From positions 64,454,983-64,518,982 of the forward strand of contig OX377201.1 of NCBI GenBank assembly GCA_947396885.1: 64,000 nucleotides of DNA, in the 5' to 3' direction. Positions 43,874 through 54,150 of this stretch are shown in pieces. How positions within the stretch are numbered: position 1 is the stretch's first letter; every line of letters starts with the position of its first letter. A program made the translations under genes and the position numbers. This DNA comes from Heligmosomoides polygyrus polygyrus (taxonomy: Eukaryota > Nematoda > Chromadorea > Rhabditida > Heligmosomidae). The notes under the pieces are model-generated. The model was given only the letters and a program-made list of their open reading frames with translations. It was not told the origin of the DNA and made no database searches.

Positions 43874-43962
43874 GTGAGTTATGATCGTTTAAGTGCGGAC
43901 ATCTTCAAATCGCGACCTCGCAGGAAGGAGAGGCCTTCCGCACTTAAACGATCATAACTCAC
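43874..43962. repeat. 26-bp perfect inverted repeat
   Basis: GTGAGTTATGATCGTTTAAG... arms at 43874-43899 and 43937-43962 are exact inverses around a 37-base spacer. Confidence 0.9.
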
Positions 43963-44060
43963 TTACTTTTGAGAAATCTGCAAATACGGGAAGCATTCGA
44001 AAAACTACAGAATGTGCACTTTCTAAAGATGCTAAAGTGATTTTCAAAAAAAAAAAGCTT

Positions 44061-44137
44061 CTTCATGCGCGGCACAGGGGCTACGATTTTCGGCAAATAT
44101 TTCCGCAAAAATCGCAGCCCCCGTGCCGCGCATGAAG
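44061..44137. repeat. 30-bp inverted repeat, two mismatches
   Basis: CTTCATGCGCGGCAC at 44061 and its inverse ending at 44137. A third, single arm of the same sequence lies near 44283-44312. Confidence 0.88.
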
Positions 44138-45006
44138 ATGCCTTTTTTGGAAAATGGTTTTAACATAGTCAGAAAGAGCATTGTTTCTAATTTTCCGAAT
44201 GCCGCCCGCATTTGCACGTCCCTGAAAATTAAGGGAGTTATGTCCATTTTTGCAAAACTACTGGAATTTTTTCGAGCAAGAATCGCACCCTCCGTGCCGC
44301 GCATGGAGATGCCTTTTTCAAAAGGTGATTTTATGCTCATAAGAAAGTGAATGTCTTCTAGTATATTGAATGCCACCCGTATTTGCATAGCTCTCAAATC
44401 TGAGCGAGTTGCGATCGGTTGCACAAAGTACCTTCCAATCAAATCGACGAGCGATCAACCAGTGATCCATTCTTTTTGATCACATCGAAAATAGCTCCAG
44501 ACAAGCTGCATTTTTAATTATGTATCAGTCAAGGATTGAGCTCTTGCAAAGCTACATTTCAGCTCTAGAGATCGTTCCGTTCAGGTAGAAAATCTTTATT
44601 TTTGAAAAAAATTGAGCATGACCTCACCTGATCGCAAGGAAGACCGCTTAGGGAAGACCTGATTTTTTTGAACAAGCGCTAAATAAAATCTGTGCTATTG
44701 TAAACTCCAGTTTTACTCTAGTAGAAACTTTGTTTAAAAAACGTTTTGTTTTCAAGCAAAATCAAAAATCAGAAAAAAATCAACCAGTCAGAAAATCACT
44801 CCACCTGATCGGATGAAAGGTTGCTTAGGAGAGGCTGAAGGCTAATTTTTGGTAGACCCCTATACAACAACTAATACAAGAACTATTTAAATTTTTATTA
44901 AATATAGTTTCAACCCCTTCATGTGCCACCTCACCGCGGTGAAGGAGTGAACATCACTTTGTGATGGCTAACGGCACAAACGGTCACGCAGTACGCGACG
45001 CTTGTC

Positions 45007-47808
45007 GTGTATGGGCGGCTCTCCTGTATCCCTGGCCAGGAACATGTGAGTAACCAGACCACCGGTACGGCTCAAACAACTAAACCCGCGCCCCAGTCCT
45101 CCGCGCGCCGGAGGTGGACTTCTACGACGTCGGTTGCATCCACCTCCGGCGAGGGGCCATCTAATCTCGGAGTTAAACTATCAGGACGTCATTGGAATCG
45201 GACTACCGGAAACTCCCTCCCACCACGACACGGAAACTGCCTATTCGTCTGCACTTACAACTGTCGTTCGATTGCATCTGAGCAGGATCTTCGGACACTG
45301 CTTTATAGAAGCCGAAACATCAAATACGACGTTATCGCCCTGCAGGAAACGAAAGGCAGAACGGAAACCATAAGAAGGACCGACCACAACGAGCTTCTCA
45401 TTATCGGAGCAAAGGTGGACAGAAAGAATATTGGCGGAGTTGGATTTCTCGTCAATTCGACAGTGCACCACCTAGTAGACTCTTACAAGATCATCAGTCC
45501 GCGAGTAGCTGTTCTTCGTCTGGAAACCAAAGATCAAGGAACCATCTCCATCATAAATGGATATGCTCCAACATCTGCGGCCACAGATGAAGAAAAGGAG
45601 GAATTCTACAAGCTGTTCGAAAGGACTGTCAACGACGAGAAGAGCTACTACAAAGTTGTCGTTGGTGACTTCAGCGCTATCGTCGGTACGAATGATCACA
45701 ACGAATGGAGGCTAGGACCACATGGAACTTCCTCAGGGAACGAAAACGGAGAGCGCCTGATAGACTTCCTATCCACGTGCCGTCTCTACCATGGAAATTC
45801 TATGTTTAAGAAGCCTTCAAACCGACGATGGACCTGGGAAAGCCCAAATGGAGAAACACGTTCGGAGATCGACCATGTTCTTACGAACAGACGCTGGAGT
45901 CTGTTCGACGTCTCCGTGCTGCCTTCATTTGACACCGGCTCGGATCACCGTCTTGTCCGTGCGAAGCTGACTCTCAAAAAGAGGATGTTCAAGCGTGACA
46001 CCCATAAACCGGCACCGGTGAGGATCCCCACATTCAAGTCTGAGGAGTTGGAATATGCGATAAAGTCGTATGATTGGAATCTTCTTGAAGATCCATCGGA
46101 AGACTACGATCTTCTCTCCAAAGGACTGTTGAAATGTGCTAGCAGCTCTTGCGAAGCCACATCGCCGTCTGCTTCAAGACTCAACGCACATGCGATTAAA
46201 CTCTTGGAGCAAAGAAGAGCTGTTAAACTGGATCCTAATGCTTCCCATCTGGAAAAAGTCACCATCTCGAAGGCCTGTCGAATTGCAGTGAAGGAGTCCA
46301 TTCAAGCCTACAGAAGATTGAAGCTGTTAGAAGCGGCTGGGAAAGGTTCAAGCATAAAGCGCTGCAAACGAGATCTCTGCGATCAGAAGGCAATAATGTC
46401 AGCCCTTGTGGATAAGGATGGAACAGCGCAAACGTCTCGAAGAGCGATGGAGGCCAACGTTCAGGAATTCTACACAGATCTGTTCCGTTCTTCCATCACT
46501 GTCCCGAAATGCTTGATGCCACCAGCTGAGGAAGTACCTCCCATTCTGGAATCAGAAGTTGCTCATGCCATCAGAAGGATGAAGCTGGGCACTGCTCCCG
46601 GACCGGACGGCATTTCTGCTGATCTCCTTCGTGCGGGTGGCAGTGCCATCTACTCACTTCTTGCCAAGCACTTCAACCACTACCTTCGACTTGGTAGGAT
46701 TCCGGACTCATGGAAGGAGTCGAAAACAGTTTTAATCTTCAAAAAAGGTCAGCAGGAGGATATCAACAACTATCGACCCATCAGTCTTCTCTCGGTTGTG
46801 TACAAGATCTTCACCAAGATACTGCTTAACCGCATGGAGCGTTGCTTGGATGAATATCAGCCAGTGGAGCAAGCAGGGTTTCGCAAGGATTTCTCCTGCA
46901 TGGACCATATTCAGACTGTCTCACAGCTCATCGAAAGGAGCCGCGAATACCACCTCCCACTTGTTCTTGTCTTCGTGGATTATCGGAAAGCGTTCGACTC
47001 TGTGGAAATCAACGCCATTCTGAACGCCCTTGTGAACGCTGGTATACCATCGCCCTACATCCGACTTCTCGACGAATGCTTCTCGAACACATCGACTACC
47101 ATCCAGCTGTTCGATCGAAGGCTTAAGATTCCTATCGGGAAAGGAGTACGGCAGGGAGACACGATCTCTCCCAAGCTATTTACGGCGGCACTTCAGGATG
47201 CCATGAAAGACTTGAACTGGGACGATAAAGGCTACTTTGTCGACGGTAAACGGATCAGCAACCTTCGCTTCGCCGACGATATTGTTCTGATCTCTACCAG
47301 CACGGCAGAAGCCGAGGAAATGCTGAACGAGCTCAATGTGGCAGGTATGAAGATCGGATTGGACATGAACATGTCCAAAACGCAATTTATGGTCAACCAG
47401 TGGTGTGACACGGGACTCGTAAGGTTAAATGGAGTCGCTCTGCAACAGGTCGACTCCTACGTCTATCTGGGAAGAGAGCTGAACATGGATAACGACCTCG
47501 CTCCTGAAATCGCCCGCAGGAGACGCGCAGCATGGGCAGCCTTCAGTTCGATTCGCGAAGTCACCGATGAGGTCAAGGATCCCGGCCTCAGGGCCTCGAT
47601 ATTCAACGCCTCTGTACTGCCTACGATATGTTACGCGACGGAAACCTGGACCCGACAACAAGACAATCGCCAGAGCGATGCAAACTACGCATCGTGCACT
47701 GGAGAGATGTCTTCTAAGGACAAGCCTTCGTCAGCAATGGCAAGAAGGCCTACGAAGCTCGGAGCTACGGGAGAAGTCGCAATTAGCAGACACGCTGCAG
47801 TACATTAA
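45007..47808 (+). CDS. RTE-B endonuclease-reverse transcriptase ORF (frameshifted near the end)
   Basis: A frame of about 933 codons. The left end begins at a GTG only because no in-frame ATG is present; an ATG at 44964 in another frame stops at 45052, so the native start is unclear. Visible blocks: CTYNCRSI, LQETKG, VVGDFSAIVG (Ser where APE nucleases have Asn), IDHVL, GSDHRLV, then [57 protein letters not shown] and [10 protein letters not shown] (DNA 47269-47280). After ATETWT the frame is lost through an extra C at 47651-47653. Protein relationship to RTE A is clear but DNA identity is low. Confidence 0.9.
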   Translation: MYGRLSCIPGQEHVSNQTTGTAQTTKPAPQSSARRRWTSTTSVASTSGEGPSNLGVKLSGRHWNRTTGNSLPPRHGNCLFVCTYNCRSIASEQDLRTLLYRSRNIKYDVIALQETKGRTETIRRTDHNELLIIGAKVDRKNIGGVGFLVNSTVHHLVDSYKIISPRVAVLRLETKDQGTISIINGYAPTSAATDEEKEEFYKLFERTVNDEKSYYKVVVGDFSAIVGTNDHNEWRLGPHGTSSGNENGERLIDFLSTCRLYHGNSMFKKPSNRRWTWESPNGETRSEIDHVLTNRRWSLFDVSVLPSFDTGSDHRLVRAKLTLKKRMFKRDTHKPAPVRIPTFKSEELEYAIKSYDWNLLEDPSEDYDLLSKGLLKCASSSCEATSPSASRLNAHAIKLLEQRRAVKLDPNASHLEKVTISKACRIAVKESIQAYRRLKLLEAAGKGSSIKRCKRDLCDQKAIMSALVDKDGTAQTSRRAMEANVQEFYTDLFRSSITVPKCLMPPAEEVPPILESEVAHAIRRMKLGTAPGPDGISADLLRAGGSAIYSLLAKHFNHYLRLGRIPDSWKESKTVLIFKKGQQEDINNYRPISLLSVVYKIFTKILLNRMERCLDEYQPVEQAGFRKDFSCMDHIQTVSQLIERSREYHLPLVLVFVDYRKAFDSVEINAILNALVNAGIPSPYIRLLDECFSNTSTTIQLFDRRLKIPIGKGVRQGDTISPKLFTAALQDAMKDLNWDDKGYFVDGKRISNLRFADDIVLISTSTAEAEEMLNELNVAGMKIGLDMNMSKTQFMVNQWCDTGLVRLNGVALQQVDSYVYLGRELNMDNDLAPEIARRRRAAWAAFSSIREVTDEVKDPGLRASIFNASVLPTICYATETWTRQQDNRQSDANYASCTGEMSSKDKPSSAMARRPTKLGATGEVAISRHAAVH

Positions 47809-48031
47809 GAAGTCCAAATATCGCTGGGCCGGACACCTGCTTCGACGAAAGGACGATAGATGGAGTCTCCGTGTCACAGAATGGCTCCCGAGAGACCATA
47901 AGAGACCACTGGGACGACCGCCAACGCGATGGGCAGACTCATTCTCAAGATCTTCCAGAGAGCGGAGTCTGCCTCACTGGATGCAAGTAGCCAGAGATCG
48001 AGCGGTCTGGAAGAGTTGTGGTCCCCGCTGA
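47655..48031 (+). CDS. RTE-B C-terminal segment after frameshift
   Basis: The continuation frame reads [53 protein letters not shown] and RPLGRPPTRWADSF, which align block by block with the C-terminus of RTE A ([30 protein letters not shown]). It ends at 48031. Confidence 0.85.
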
Positions 48032-48344
48032 GAAGACCTCCAGCCGACAAAGGACCATCAAAGTATCAAAGTAAAGTAAGTATAGTTTCAAATCCAAACG
48101 ACGTCTTCTTTCCGTAGAAAAAGCGGCGCTTAGGTTGTCGCAATATCGCTGTCATGCCTAAAAAATCTTCACTTAATCGATTTATTTGCTTTAAAACTTT
48201 ATTAATTGAAAACTAATAATTATTTTTTATTATTTAAAGACCTCTGCTTACAATACTTGCGAAAGAACCATCCCTCCGAGAATTTTTTTCCTTCGGAACC
48301 ATGTCGAAGTACAACCCCTCCCCTAACCTTGAGCCAAAGTACGA

Positions 48345-48358
48345 CCCCCCCCCCCCCC
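48345..48358 (+). repeat. Poly-dC tract (14 C) after AAGTACGA
   Basis: It lies near the right end of the foldback; the same context appears at its left end (about 43278) with eight C. Confidence 0.95.
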
Positions 48359-48459
48359 TGCGATTCTCGCACTACACGCTTGAGCCTGTCCAGGGGTGCA
48401 CACAAAGTTCTGGGAAATTCGTGTGCTCCCCTGGACAACGAAAATTTTTCGTTGAAATT

Positions 48460-49450
48460 CCGGTAAATAGATAAATTTCGTTAAAATATAAAATTAGCTA
48501 CTAGCTGTCAACTACTATTTCAATTGAAAAACAAGAAAAATGTTTTATCATCCCATTTCAACAGGTGAACAACTAAAATTCAACGAACGCAATGTTACAT
48601 GCCACATGTAACCCAATGTGCTACATGAACAACTCACTACCAATAAAGAGTGAGCAGCAAAATAAACCAGCTTTCAGCAGCGAATTAGGGTGAAAATTAA
48701 ACCAGGCGGATCCCAGAGTCCCCTCCCTTTCCTAGCTCTCTGCGAAACCGTTTTGTGTAGCTGTTCTACGAGCATGTACAATCTCGATGCGAGCAGCAGC
48801 CTGCTAAGCACCGAAGAAACTGCGCGAATAGCCTAGGGAGGGGCTCGTCTTGTACTTGATGGATAATCGCTCTAGGGAGAAGGCACATGTATTGCCAGTG
48901 ACATCAGAAATGGCCTAGATCAGCTCATCATTGGCGTAGAACACAATGCGGTGGTGAATAAAAGTTTTATCTACGTATAAAATAAGAAGTTTATAGGGCT
49001 GCTCTACAAGGGTACTCCCTCCGAGCCTGTTCTCCCCGAAGGAGCTAAAAATGCAATTAAAAATCTACCAGTGGAATGTAAACGTTCAGGAAAGAGTTCT
49101 CAGAATTGATTCTCGATAGGGTTTTTCGCCAATCATTTAAAATACATCCAGCACCCGAAGTCTCGTCGTCTCGATTGTTCCCGATGACAAACAAATGTAT
49201 TTCGGAATAAGCAGTTCCAGGGAGGGATCGCCAGAACTTACCAAGGGACCATACCAACAGAGTTTCAGAGAGGAAATTTTCTAGCTCCTAAACGCATTGC
49301 TTCTAGAAATTCAAATGTGCCATAGAAGGTATGAAAACTAGCACGGAAATGGAAATAAAAAGGATCGGTGCGCTGTGGCTGACGTTACGGAAGCAAGCCC
49401 ATACGTCAAACCTAAAAATGTTGGGCATTTCAGCGCAATGTCTTCTCGCC
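48460..49450. other. Interval without recognised gene
   Basis: AT-rich start, then mixed sequence; no recognised exons. Confidence 0.3.
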
Positions 49451-49455
49451 AGTGC

Positions 49456-49601
49456 GTGTTCATACTCCGCGACGGGAGCGATGGAGCGAGAGAGTCGACC
49501 AGGGTATTCAAACTTATCGATTTTTGCGTAGCGATTGCCCAGCAAAAATCGATACATGTGATTTTACTGGCCGACCAATCGCTCCCGTCGCAAAGTATGA
49601 A
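49456..49601. repeat. Short foldback (25-bp arms)
   Basis: GTTCATACTCCGCGACGGGA at 49456 is mirrored by the inverse ending at 49601 with a few mismatches. An inner pair CGATTTTTGC/GCAAAAATCG nests inside. Confidence 0.75.
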
Positions 49602-49754
49602 CAGGCTGTTACTGCTGTGCTAGAACGGATTGTTTTTTGTTTACTTTTCCTCATTTCATTAGTTTTTCATGGGCAGACCTAGTCGGGGGGATGAGGTATG
49701 TAACAGTGTTGAAGACTAAGAAGAAAAACGATCAACTTATTGAGAAGGCAGTCC

Positions 49755-50110
49755 GTTAAAGTCGTTAAAGCGGATTTCAACGGAAAATGCCGTTAATTCG
49801 TTAAATTCGTTAAATCGTTAACCGTTAAATGTGCACCCCTGGTACGGCCACGTTCTTTGTGAGAAGGAAGACAGCGCCCGCAAGAATAGGCCTTGAGTTG
49901 GAAGGGTTAGGAGAGCAACGTAGAGGACGGAATAGAACCAGCGCTGGTCGTTTCCTTCCACATGGACATGAAAGTAACTGGCGTCCATCCTGATCAAGCG
50001 GGGGATTGGGAAAAGCGGCACCTCGGCACCAGCGGTGCACATTCAACGGTTAACGATTTAACGAATTTAACGAATTAATACTTTAAATATGGCTTAACGA
50101 CTTAACGGAA
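49755..50110. repeat. Small inverted-repeat element rich in CGTTAA
   Basis: Left arm about 49755-49843 and right arm about 50030-50110 are inverted copies containing ATTCGTTAAATTCGTTAAAT-type tracts and GTGCACCCCTGG. They flank the exon-like segment on the minus strand. Confidence 0.65.
49860..49993 (-). CDS. Exon-like segment, possibly captured host exon
   Basis: After a TTGATCAG acceptor-like site the minus strand reads MDASYFHVHVEGNDQRWFYS, then a hydrophobic stretch and LSSFSQR. It looks like real protein (a membrane-proximal segment) but I cannot name the family. Being enclosed by inverted repeats, it may be a transduplicated exon rather than a working gene. Confidence 0.35.
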
Positions 50111-50281
50111 ATTTTTCGAAATTTATCGAAATTTTTAACAGGCTTTTTCATAGTGAGTTTATCACGGGAGGAACCGCCTAACTCCGCCTTTGCCGGTCCC
50201 AAGCCCGGATGAAAAAGGAGGAGGGTTGGGCGACGGGCCAGCAACCCGTCCCCGTAAAAAAACCATTATGCTACAGAAACG

Positions 50282-50737
50282 ATGGACTATATGGATACTG
50301 CTGAAAAGGGAAAATCGAAGCCGAGCTTTGTGACGGGAGACCTGATACTGGACTCGGTGTTCTCTCCGAAGAACATCACGCGTATTGGTACCTGGAACAT
50401 ACGCACGCTCCACCAAACTGGGCGTCTCGCCCAACTCCTCCAGGAATTCGATATTTACGGCCTAGACATTCTCGGAATCAGTGAGGTCCGATGGACCGGA
50501 AGTGGACGCTTGATTAGTGATGGCAAAACTATCCTGTTCTCTGGCCCAGAAAGGAGGCATGAAAAAGGAGTAGGAATCGTCCTTAGCAAACGAGCTTCAA
50601 ATTCCCTCGTTAGTTGGGAGCCAGTAAACGACAGAATCATCACTGCGCGCTTTCGAACGAGACATACCAGAGTCGCAATGATACAGGCGTACGCTCCAAC
50701 GGAAAACGCAACCGACGACGAGAAGGACGATTTCTAG
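50282..50737 (+). CDS. Family C LINE, endonuclease N-terminal part
   Basis: Starts near ATG 50284-50293 and reads GTWNIRTL, DILGISEVRWTGSG and VAMIQAYAPTENA, the first half of an APE-type endonuclease. It stops at TAG 50735-50737 in the DDF-x-ERL segment, where relatives have an aromatic residue. Many genomes annotate this domain under the misleading name craniofacial development protein 2-like. Confidence 0.85.
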   Translation: MDYMDTAEKGKSKPSFVTGDLILDSVFSPKNITRIGTWNIRTLHQTGRLAQLLQEFDIYGLDILGISEVRWTGSGRLISDGKTILFSGPERRHEKGVGIVLSKRASNSLVSWEPVNDRIITARFRTRHTRVAMIQAYAPTENATDDEKDDF

Positions 50738-51943
50738 GAACGGCTACAAGATGTCATTGACGAAATGCCACGACGGGACCTCAAGCTTGTTCTAGGCGAT
50801 TTCAACGCGCAGGTGGGAGGCGATCGAAAAGGCATGGAAAAATCTGTCGGAGCGTTCGCATCGTCGGACCGCCTAAGCAACAACGGAGAAAGGCTCGTGT
50901 CATTCTGCGATTTCAACGATCTATGCATCGCGAATACATTCTTCCTCCACCGAGGCATCCACAAGAAAACTTGGAGATCGCCAAACGGCACGACGGCAAA
51001 CGGAATTGACCACATCTGCATCAGCCGCAAATGGAGGACGTCAGTCAACGATGCACGTGTGTACAGAGGTGCGGATGTAGGCACAGACCACTATCTTGTT
51101 AGGGCTACATTGAAGCTAAAGCTGAAGCTGCAAAAAAGGCCGGTTGTCAGACGACCATATGACGTCGAAAAGTTCAAAAACCATACAACCGCGAGGAACT
51201 ACCGCGTTGAACTACGAAACCGTTTCAGTATGCTTGACAAATGCGAAAGCATTGACGAACACTGGGAAGCCGTCAAGAACGCGCTATGTGGAAGTGCTGA
51301 AGCGACCATCGGACGCAAACGAGGCAAGCGAAAAGAGCAGTGGATTCGAGAAGAAACCTGGAAGCTGATAGATGAGAGGAAGCGAGCCAAGCAAAGAAAA
51401 GAATGCGCCAAGACGCCTGACGAATCAAGGGAAGCGGGCGAAATTTATTCGGAACTCGATCGACAGGTAAAAGCGTCATGTCGCCGCGATAAGAAAGCTT
51501 GGATCGCTCAGAAGGAAACGGAGGCACAAACAGCGGCTAGTCGTGGTGATTCCAGAACACTGTATCGAATTGTATCGGAGCTGACGGGAATAAGGCCCAA
51601 CACATGCGTCCCTATAAAGGACAAAAGTGGCAGATTACTTGTCAGCGAAGCTGAACAAAACGAAAGATGGGTTGAACACTTCCGTGAAGTGTACAACCAG
51701 CCCCAGAAATCCGCAACGCCTACGTTCGATGATGAAAACGCCCTGGGAGAGCTAAACGTCAATACCGGCTACATAACGGTAGAGGAAACAAAGACAGCAA
51801 TACGAGGTCTCAAAAACGGAAAAGCCCCTGGCCTCGACGAAATTGCAGCGGAGATGATAAAAGCTGGAGCCGCACCGGTAGCGGAACAATTGACGACACT
51901 CTTCAATAGCTGCTGGCATCAACATGAGGTGACAGAGGATTGA
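50738..51943 (+). CDS. Family C LINE, endonuclease C-terminal part and RT start
   Basis: Continues the same frame after the TAG: LVLGDFNAQVGGD, NGIDHICIS, GTDHYLV, a long basic linker (about 51150-51560), then KNGKAPGLDEIAAEMIKAG of the RT. The frame is lost at 51941-51943, where one G seems missing (GAT-TG-AAAAAA, expected Asp-Trp-Lys-Lys). Confidence 0.85.
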   Translation, partial: ERLQDVIDEMPRRDLKLVLGDFNAQVGGDRKGMEKSVGAFASSDRLSNNGERLVSFCDFNDLCIANTFFLHRGIHKKTWRSPNGTTANGIDHICISRKWRTSVNDARVYRGADVGTDHYLVRATLKLKLKLQKRPVVRRPYDVEKFKNHTTARNYRVELRNRFSMLDKCESIDEHWEAVKNALCGSAEATIGRKRGKRKEQWIREETWKLIDERKRAKQRKECAKTPDESREAGEIYSELDRQVKASCRRDKKAWIAQKETEAQTAASRGDSRTLYRIVSELTGIRPNTCVPIKDKSGRLLVSEAEQNERWVEHFREVYNQPQKSATPTFDDENALGELNVNTGYITVEETKTAIRGLKNGKAPGLDEIAAEMIKAGAAPVAEQLTTLFNSCWHQHEVTED

Positions 51944-53286
51944 AAAAAGGCTTAGTAGTCAAACTGCCGATGAAAGGAAGCTTATCGGATTGCGGAAACT
52001 GGAGAGGTATCACCCTGTTGTCAGTGCCAGGCAAAGTATTCTGCACCGTATTGTTAAGAAGGCTTCGAGATGCAATTGATGATTGACTGCGGGAGGAGCA
52101 AGCTGGATTCAGAAACGGAAGATCGTGTTGCGACCAGATCTTTACGCTACGCAACATCATCGAGCAGTGCCTGGAGTATCGCTACCCGCTCTTCATAAAT
52201 TTCGTCGATTTCAAGAAAGCATTTGACAGTGTCCACCGTGAGTCGCTATGGGAAATACTCAGTCTCTATGGAGTCCCTGCGACCTTTGTCAAGGTGTTTA
52301 GAAGTCTATACCACAACTCCTCATGCTGCGTAAAGACAACTCTCGGAAATACAAGATTCTTCGAAGTCACCACAGGAGTCAGACAGGGATGTGTTCTCTC
52401 GCCGCTGCTCTTCAACATCGCACTCGACTACGTACTGAGAAGAACAACAGCCGAAGTACAAGGGGGTATCCCTTGGTCTAGCGGTCGCCTTATGGACCTG
52501 GACTTTGCCGACGACATTGCCATATTCGCTGAGGACAACGATACTCTTCAAAGAAGCACGGAATGCCTTAGCCAGGAAGCAAGCAAAATCGGCCTCCGAA
52601 TTAGTCCCGAAAAGTCAAAGGTCATGCACGCAGGAAATATGATCTCTGGAGACGGCATCTACGTAGGACCGGATCGCTTGGAAGTAGTGGATAACTTCAC
52701 CTACTTGGGAAGCATGATCACAAGTGACGGAGATTCTGAAGCTGACGTTCGATGCAGGATTGCGAAGGCAGCGGCAGTGTTCCGGAGGCTTAAGCCACTG
52801 TGGACGTCGTCTTCAATTTCAAATAACGTCAAGCTGCGTTTGTATTCTTCGATAGTCGTCCCCACTGCAGTGTACGCTAGCGAAACATGGAAGATGTCAG
52901 CTAGCATCATCAAACGGATCAACGCGTTCCACTGCAAATGTCTACGACAAATAATGAGGATATGCTATACGGACCGCTTGACGAACGAAGAAGTACTACA
53001 ACGCTGCCGCTCGAGCAACCTCTACGAAACCGTTGTGCAACGCCGACTCCGCCTGGCCGTACACATTCTTCGAATGCCGGCGCACCGCCTGCCAAGATCA
53101 GCCATGCAATGGACACCGCCAGGAAAGCGAACCAGAGGCCGCCCAAAAAACACGTGGCGTCGCACGTTTTTGAATGACCTGGAAATTATGAATATTTCTA
53201 GGCAGGAGTGTGAAGAAATAGCCCGAGACAGGCAGCGGTGGAAAGAGTTCGTCGCCCTATGCGCTCAACAGCACGGGAGGAACTAA
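51944..53286 (+). CDS. Family C LINE, reverse transcriptase and C-terminus
   Basis: In the shifted frame: KKGLVVKLP, GNWRGITLLSVPGKVF, a TGA at 52084-52086 (likely a CGA Arg changed), REEQAGFRNGRSC, FVDFKKAFDSV, GVRQGCVLSPLLFN, LDFADDIAIF (DNA 52504-52515), NFTYLGSMI, and RTRGRPKNTWRR near the end. After 52086 the frame is open to 53286. Polymerase Asp residues are intact. Confidence 0.88.
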
Positions 53287-53444
53287 GTACTAAGTAAGTT
53301 TATCACATTCCCCTTAGAATTCTCCAATGTTGCAGGTCTCATCCTCTCGATTAGGACTGTTCCTTAAAAAAACTATTGAAATCAGCAAGAATATTGTAAT
53401 GTTTTTATGAATTTGTTTTGGATTTTTGGAAACAATGCATTCTA

Positions 53445-53685
53445 GAGGTGCGTGCAGCGTAGTCGGAGGAGGTGCCGGTTGTCGCGTGCACCCGACACCG
53501 TGTTCCTGGTTCGGATTTCCCGCCCAGGTCAATTAAGCCTTCCATCTCTCCGGGGTCGAGAACTGCTACCAGACTTGTCTGGGAAAGATAAAGCGCTGAC
53601 TTGTTCATCGGCTGGCCACCGCAAATCATTCTATGGCCAAATACGCATTCAAATCGCGTCCATGATGGTGTTACATGCCAAGCAC
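53445..53685 (+). repeat. tRNA-headed SINE, copy with 3' end lost
   Basis: GCAGCGTAGTCGGAGGAGGT head, CCGACACC-TTCCTGGTTCGG, CTTCCATCTCTCCGGG, GGCTGGCCACCGCAAATCATT and CAAATACGCATTC; the CCTTTAT tail is absent. Confidence 0.78.
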
Positions 53686-53859
53686 TCGATCTGGTAAATT
53701 GCTCCAATCTTTGAGCAATCGCATAATCTTCTACTTGGGCAAATAACGCAATTTTCAGAAAGACACTGCTGATCGTAGAGTCTATTCCGAACTAACTGCC
53801 GCTTAATGTTGCCGTTAGGAATGTTATTGTTGCGTTATGTTAATTGGCTAACAACTTAC

Positions 53860-54150
53860 AATGCCGAGGTTTGAAGAAGAGAGAAGTTGGAGATTAGGTG
53901 TTCGTTTCGTTCGGCGGGCCGTCGTCGCCTCCACTCGGAGACCTGCCGCGCCCCATCGCACGCTCGACGGGTGTCTCAGCGCGAGTGGAGACGGCGAGCA
54001 GCCATCTGACGGAGCAGGTACTGCACCCGGATGCGAAGTCGTGCCGCCCACGGCCAGCCGATACGAAAGTCCCTCACCCGCTGAAAGACAGGTCAGCGTT
54101 CTCCTCAGACGAGGTAGGTTTGTATTCACCGAGTCCGGGGGATGACAGGC
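53860..54150. other. GC-rich block with open frames on both strands
   Basis: About 90 codons are open in three frames. No known motif was recognised. Composition resembles 19300-19640 and 34030-34200; I would not call a gene. Confidence 0.25.

Larger units (their letters stand above)
44914..48080 (+). mobile_element. RTE-clade LINE, copy B, 11-bp target duplication
   Basis: A 3167-bp element bounded by TATAGTTTCAA at 44903-44913 and 48081-48091. It has a short leader with CCTTCA/TGAAGG pairing, one long frame, and a 3' tail of TATCAAAG-type repeats. The exact duplication argues for a recent insertion. It has at least two defects: Ser in the endonuclease GDFN motif and one extra C at 47651-47653. 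Confidence 0.92.
43190..48450. mobile_element. Foldback element split by RTE B
   Basis: Left arm about 43190-43900 and right arm about 44500-44913 plus 48081-48450 are inverted copies (shared ACTCCACCTGATCGGAT, TATAGTTTCAAATCCAAA, GTCTTYTTTCCGTAGAA, TTTTTTAGGCATG). Without RTE B it would be about 2.1 kb. The centre carries two further palindromes. It contains GTACGAC followed by C runs at both ends. No transposase is seen. Confidence 0.75.
50166..53296 (+). mobile_element. RTE-like LINE, family C, 10-bp target duplication
   Basis: A 3131-bp element bounded by AGTTTATCAC at 50156-50165 and 53297-53306. It has a GC-rich 5' leader (CCGGTCCCAAGCCCGGAT, GGGTTGGGCGACGGGCCAGC), an endonuclease-RT reading frame broken at three places, and a 3' tail of CTAAGTA repeats. 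It is a different family from A and B. Confidence 0.92.

Noticed and set aside
45007..45020. GTG start for the RTE B protein
   Set aside because: It is merely the first possible codon after a stop. Eukaryotic translation from GTG is unlikely; the true start is unresolved.
51941..51943. TGA read as a simple nonsense change in family C
   Set aside because: The downstream homology continues in another frame, and adding one base restores Asp-Trp-Lys-Lys, so it is a one-base deletion.
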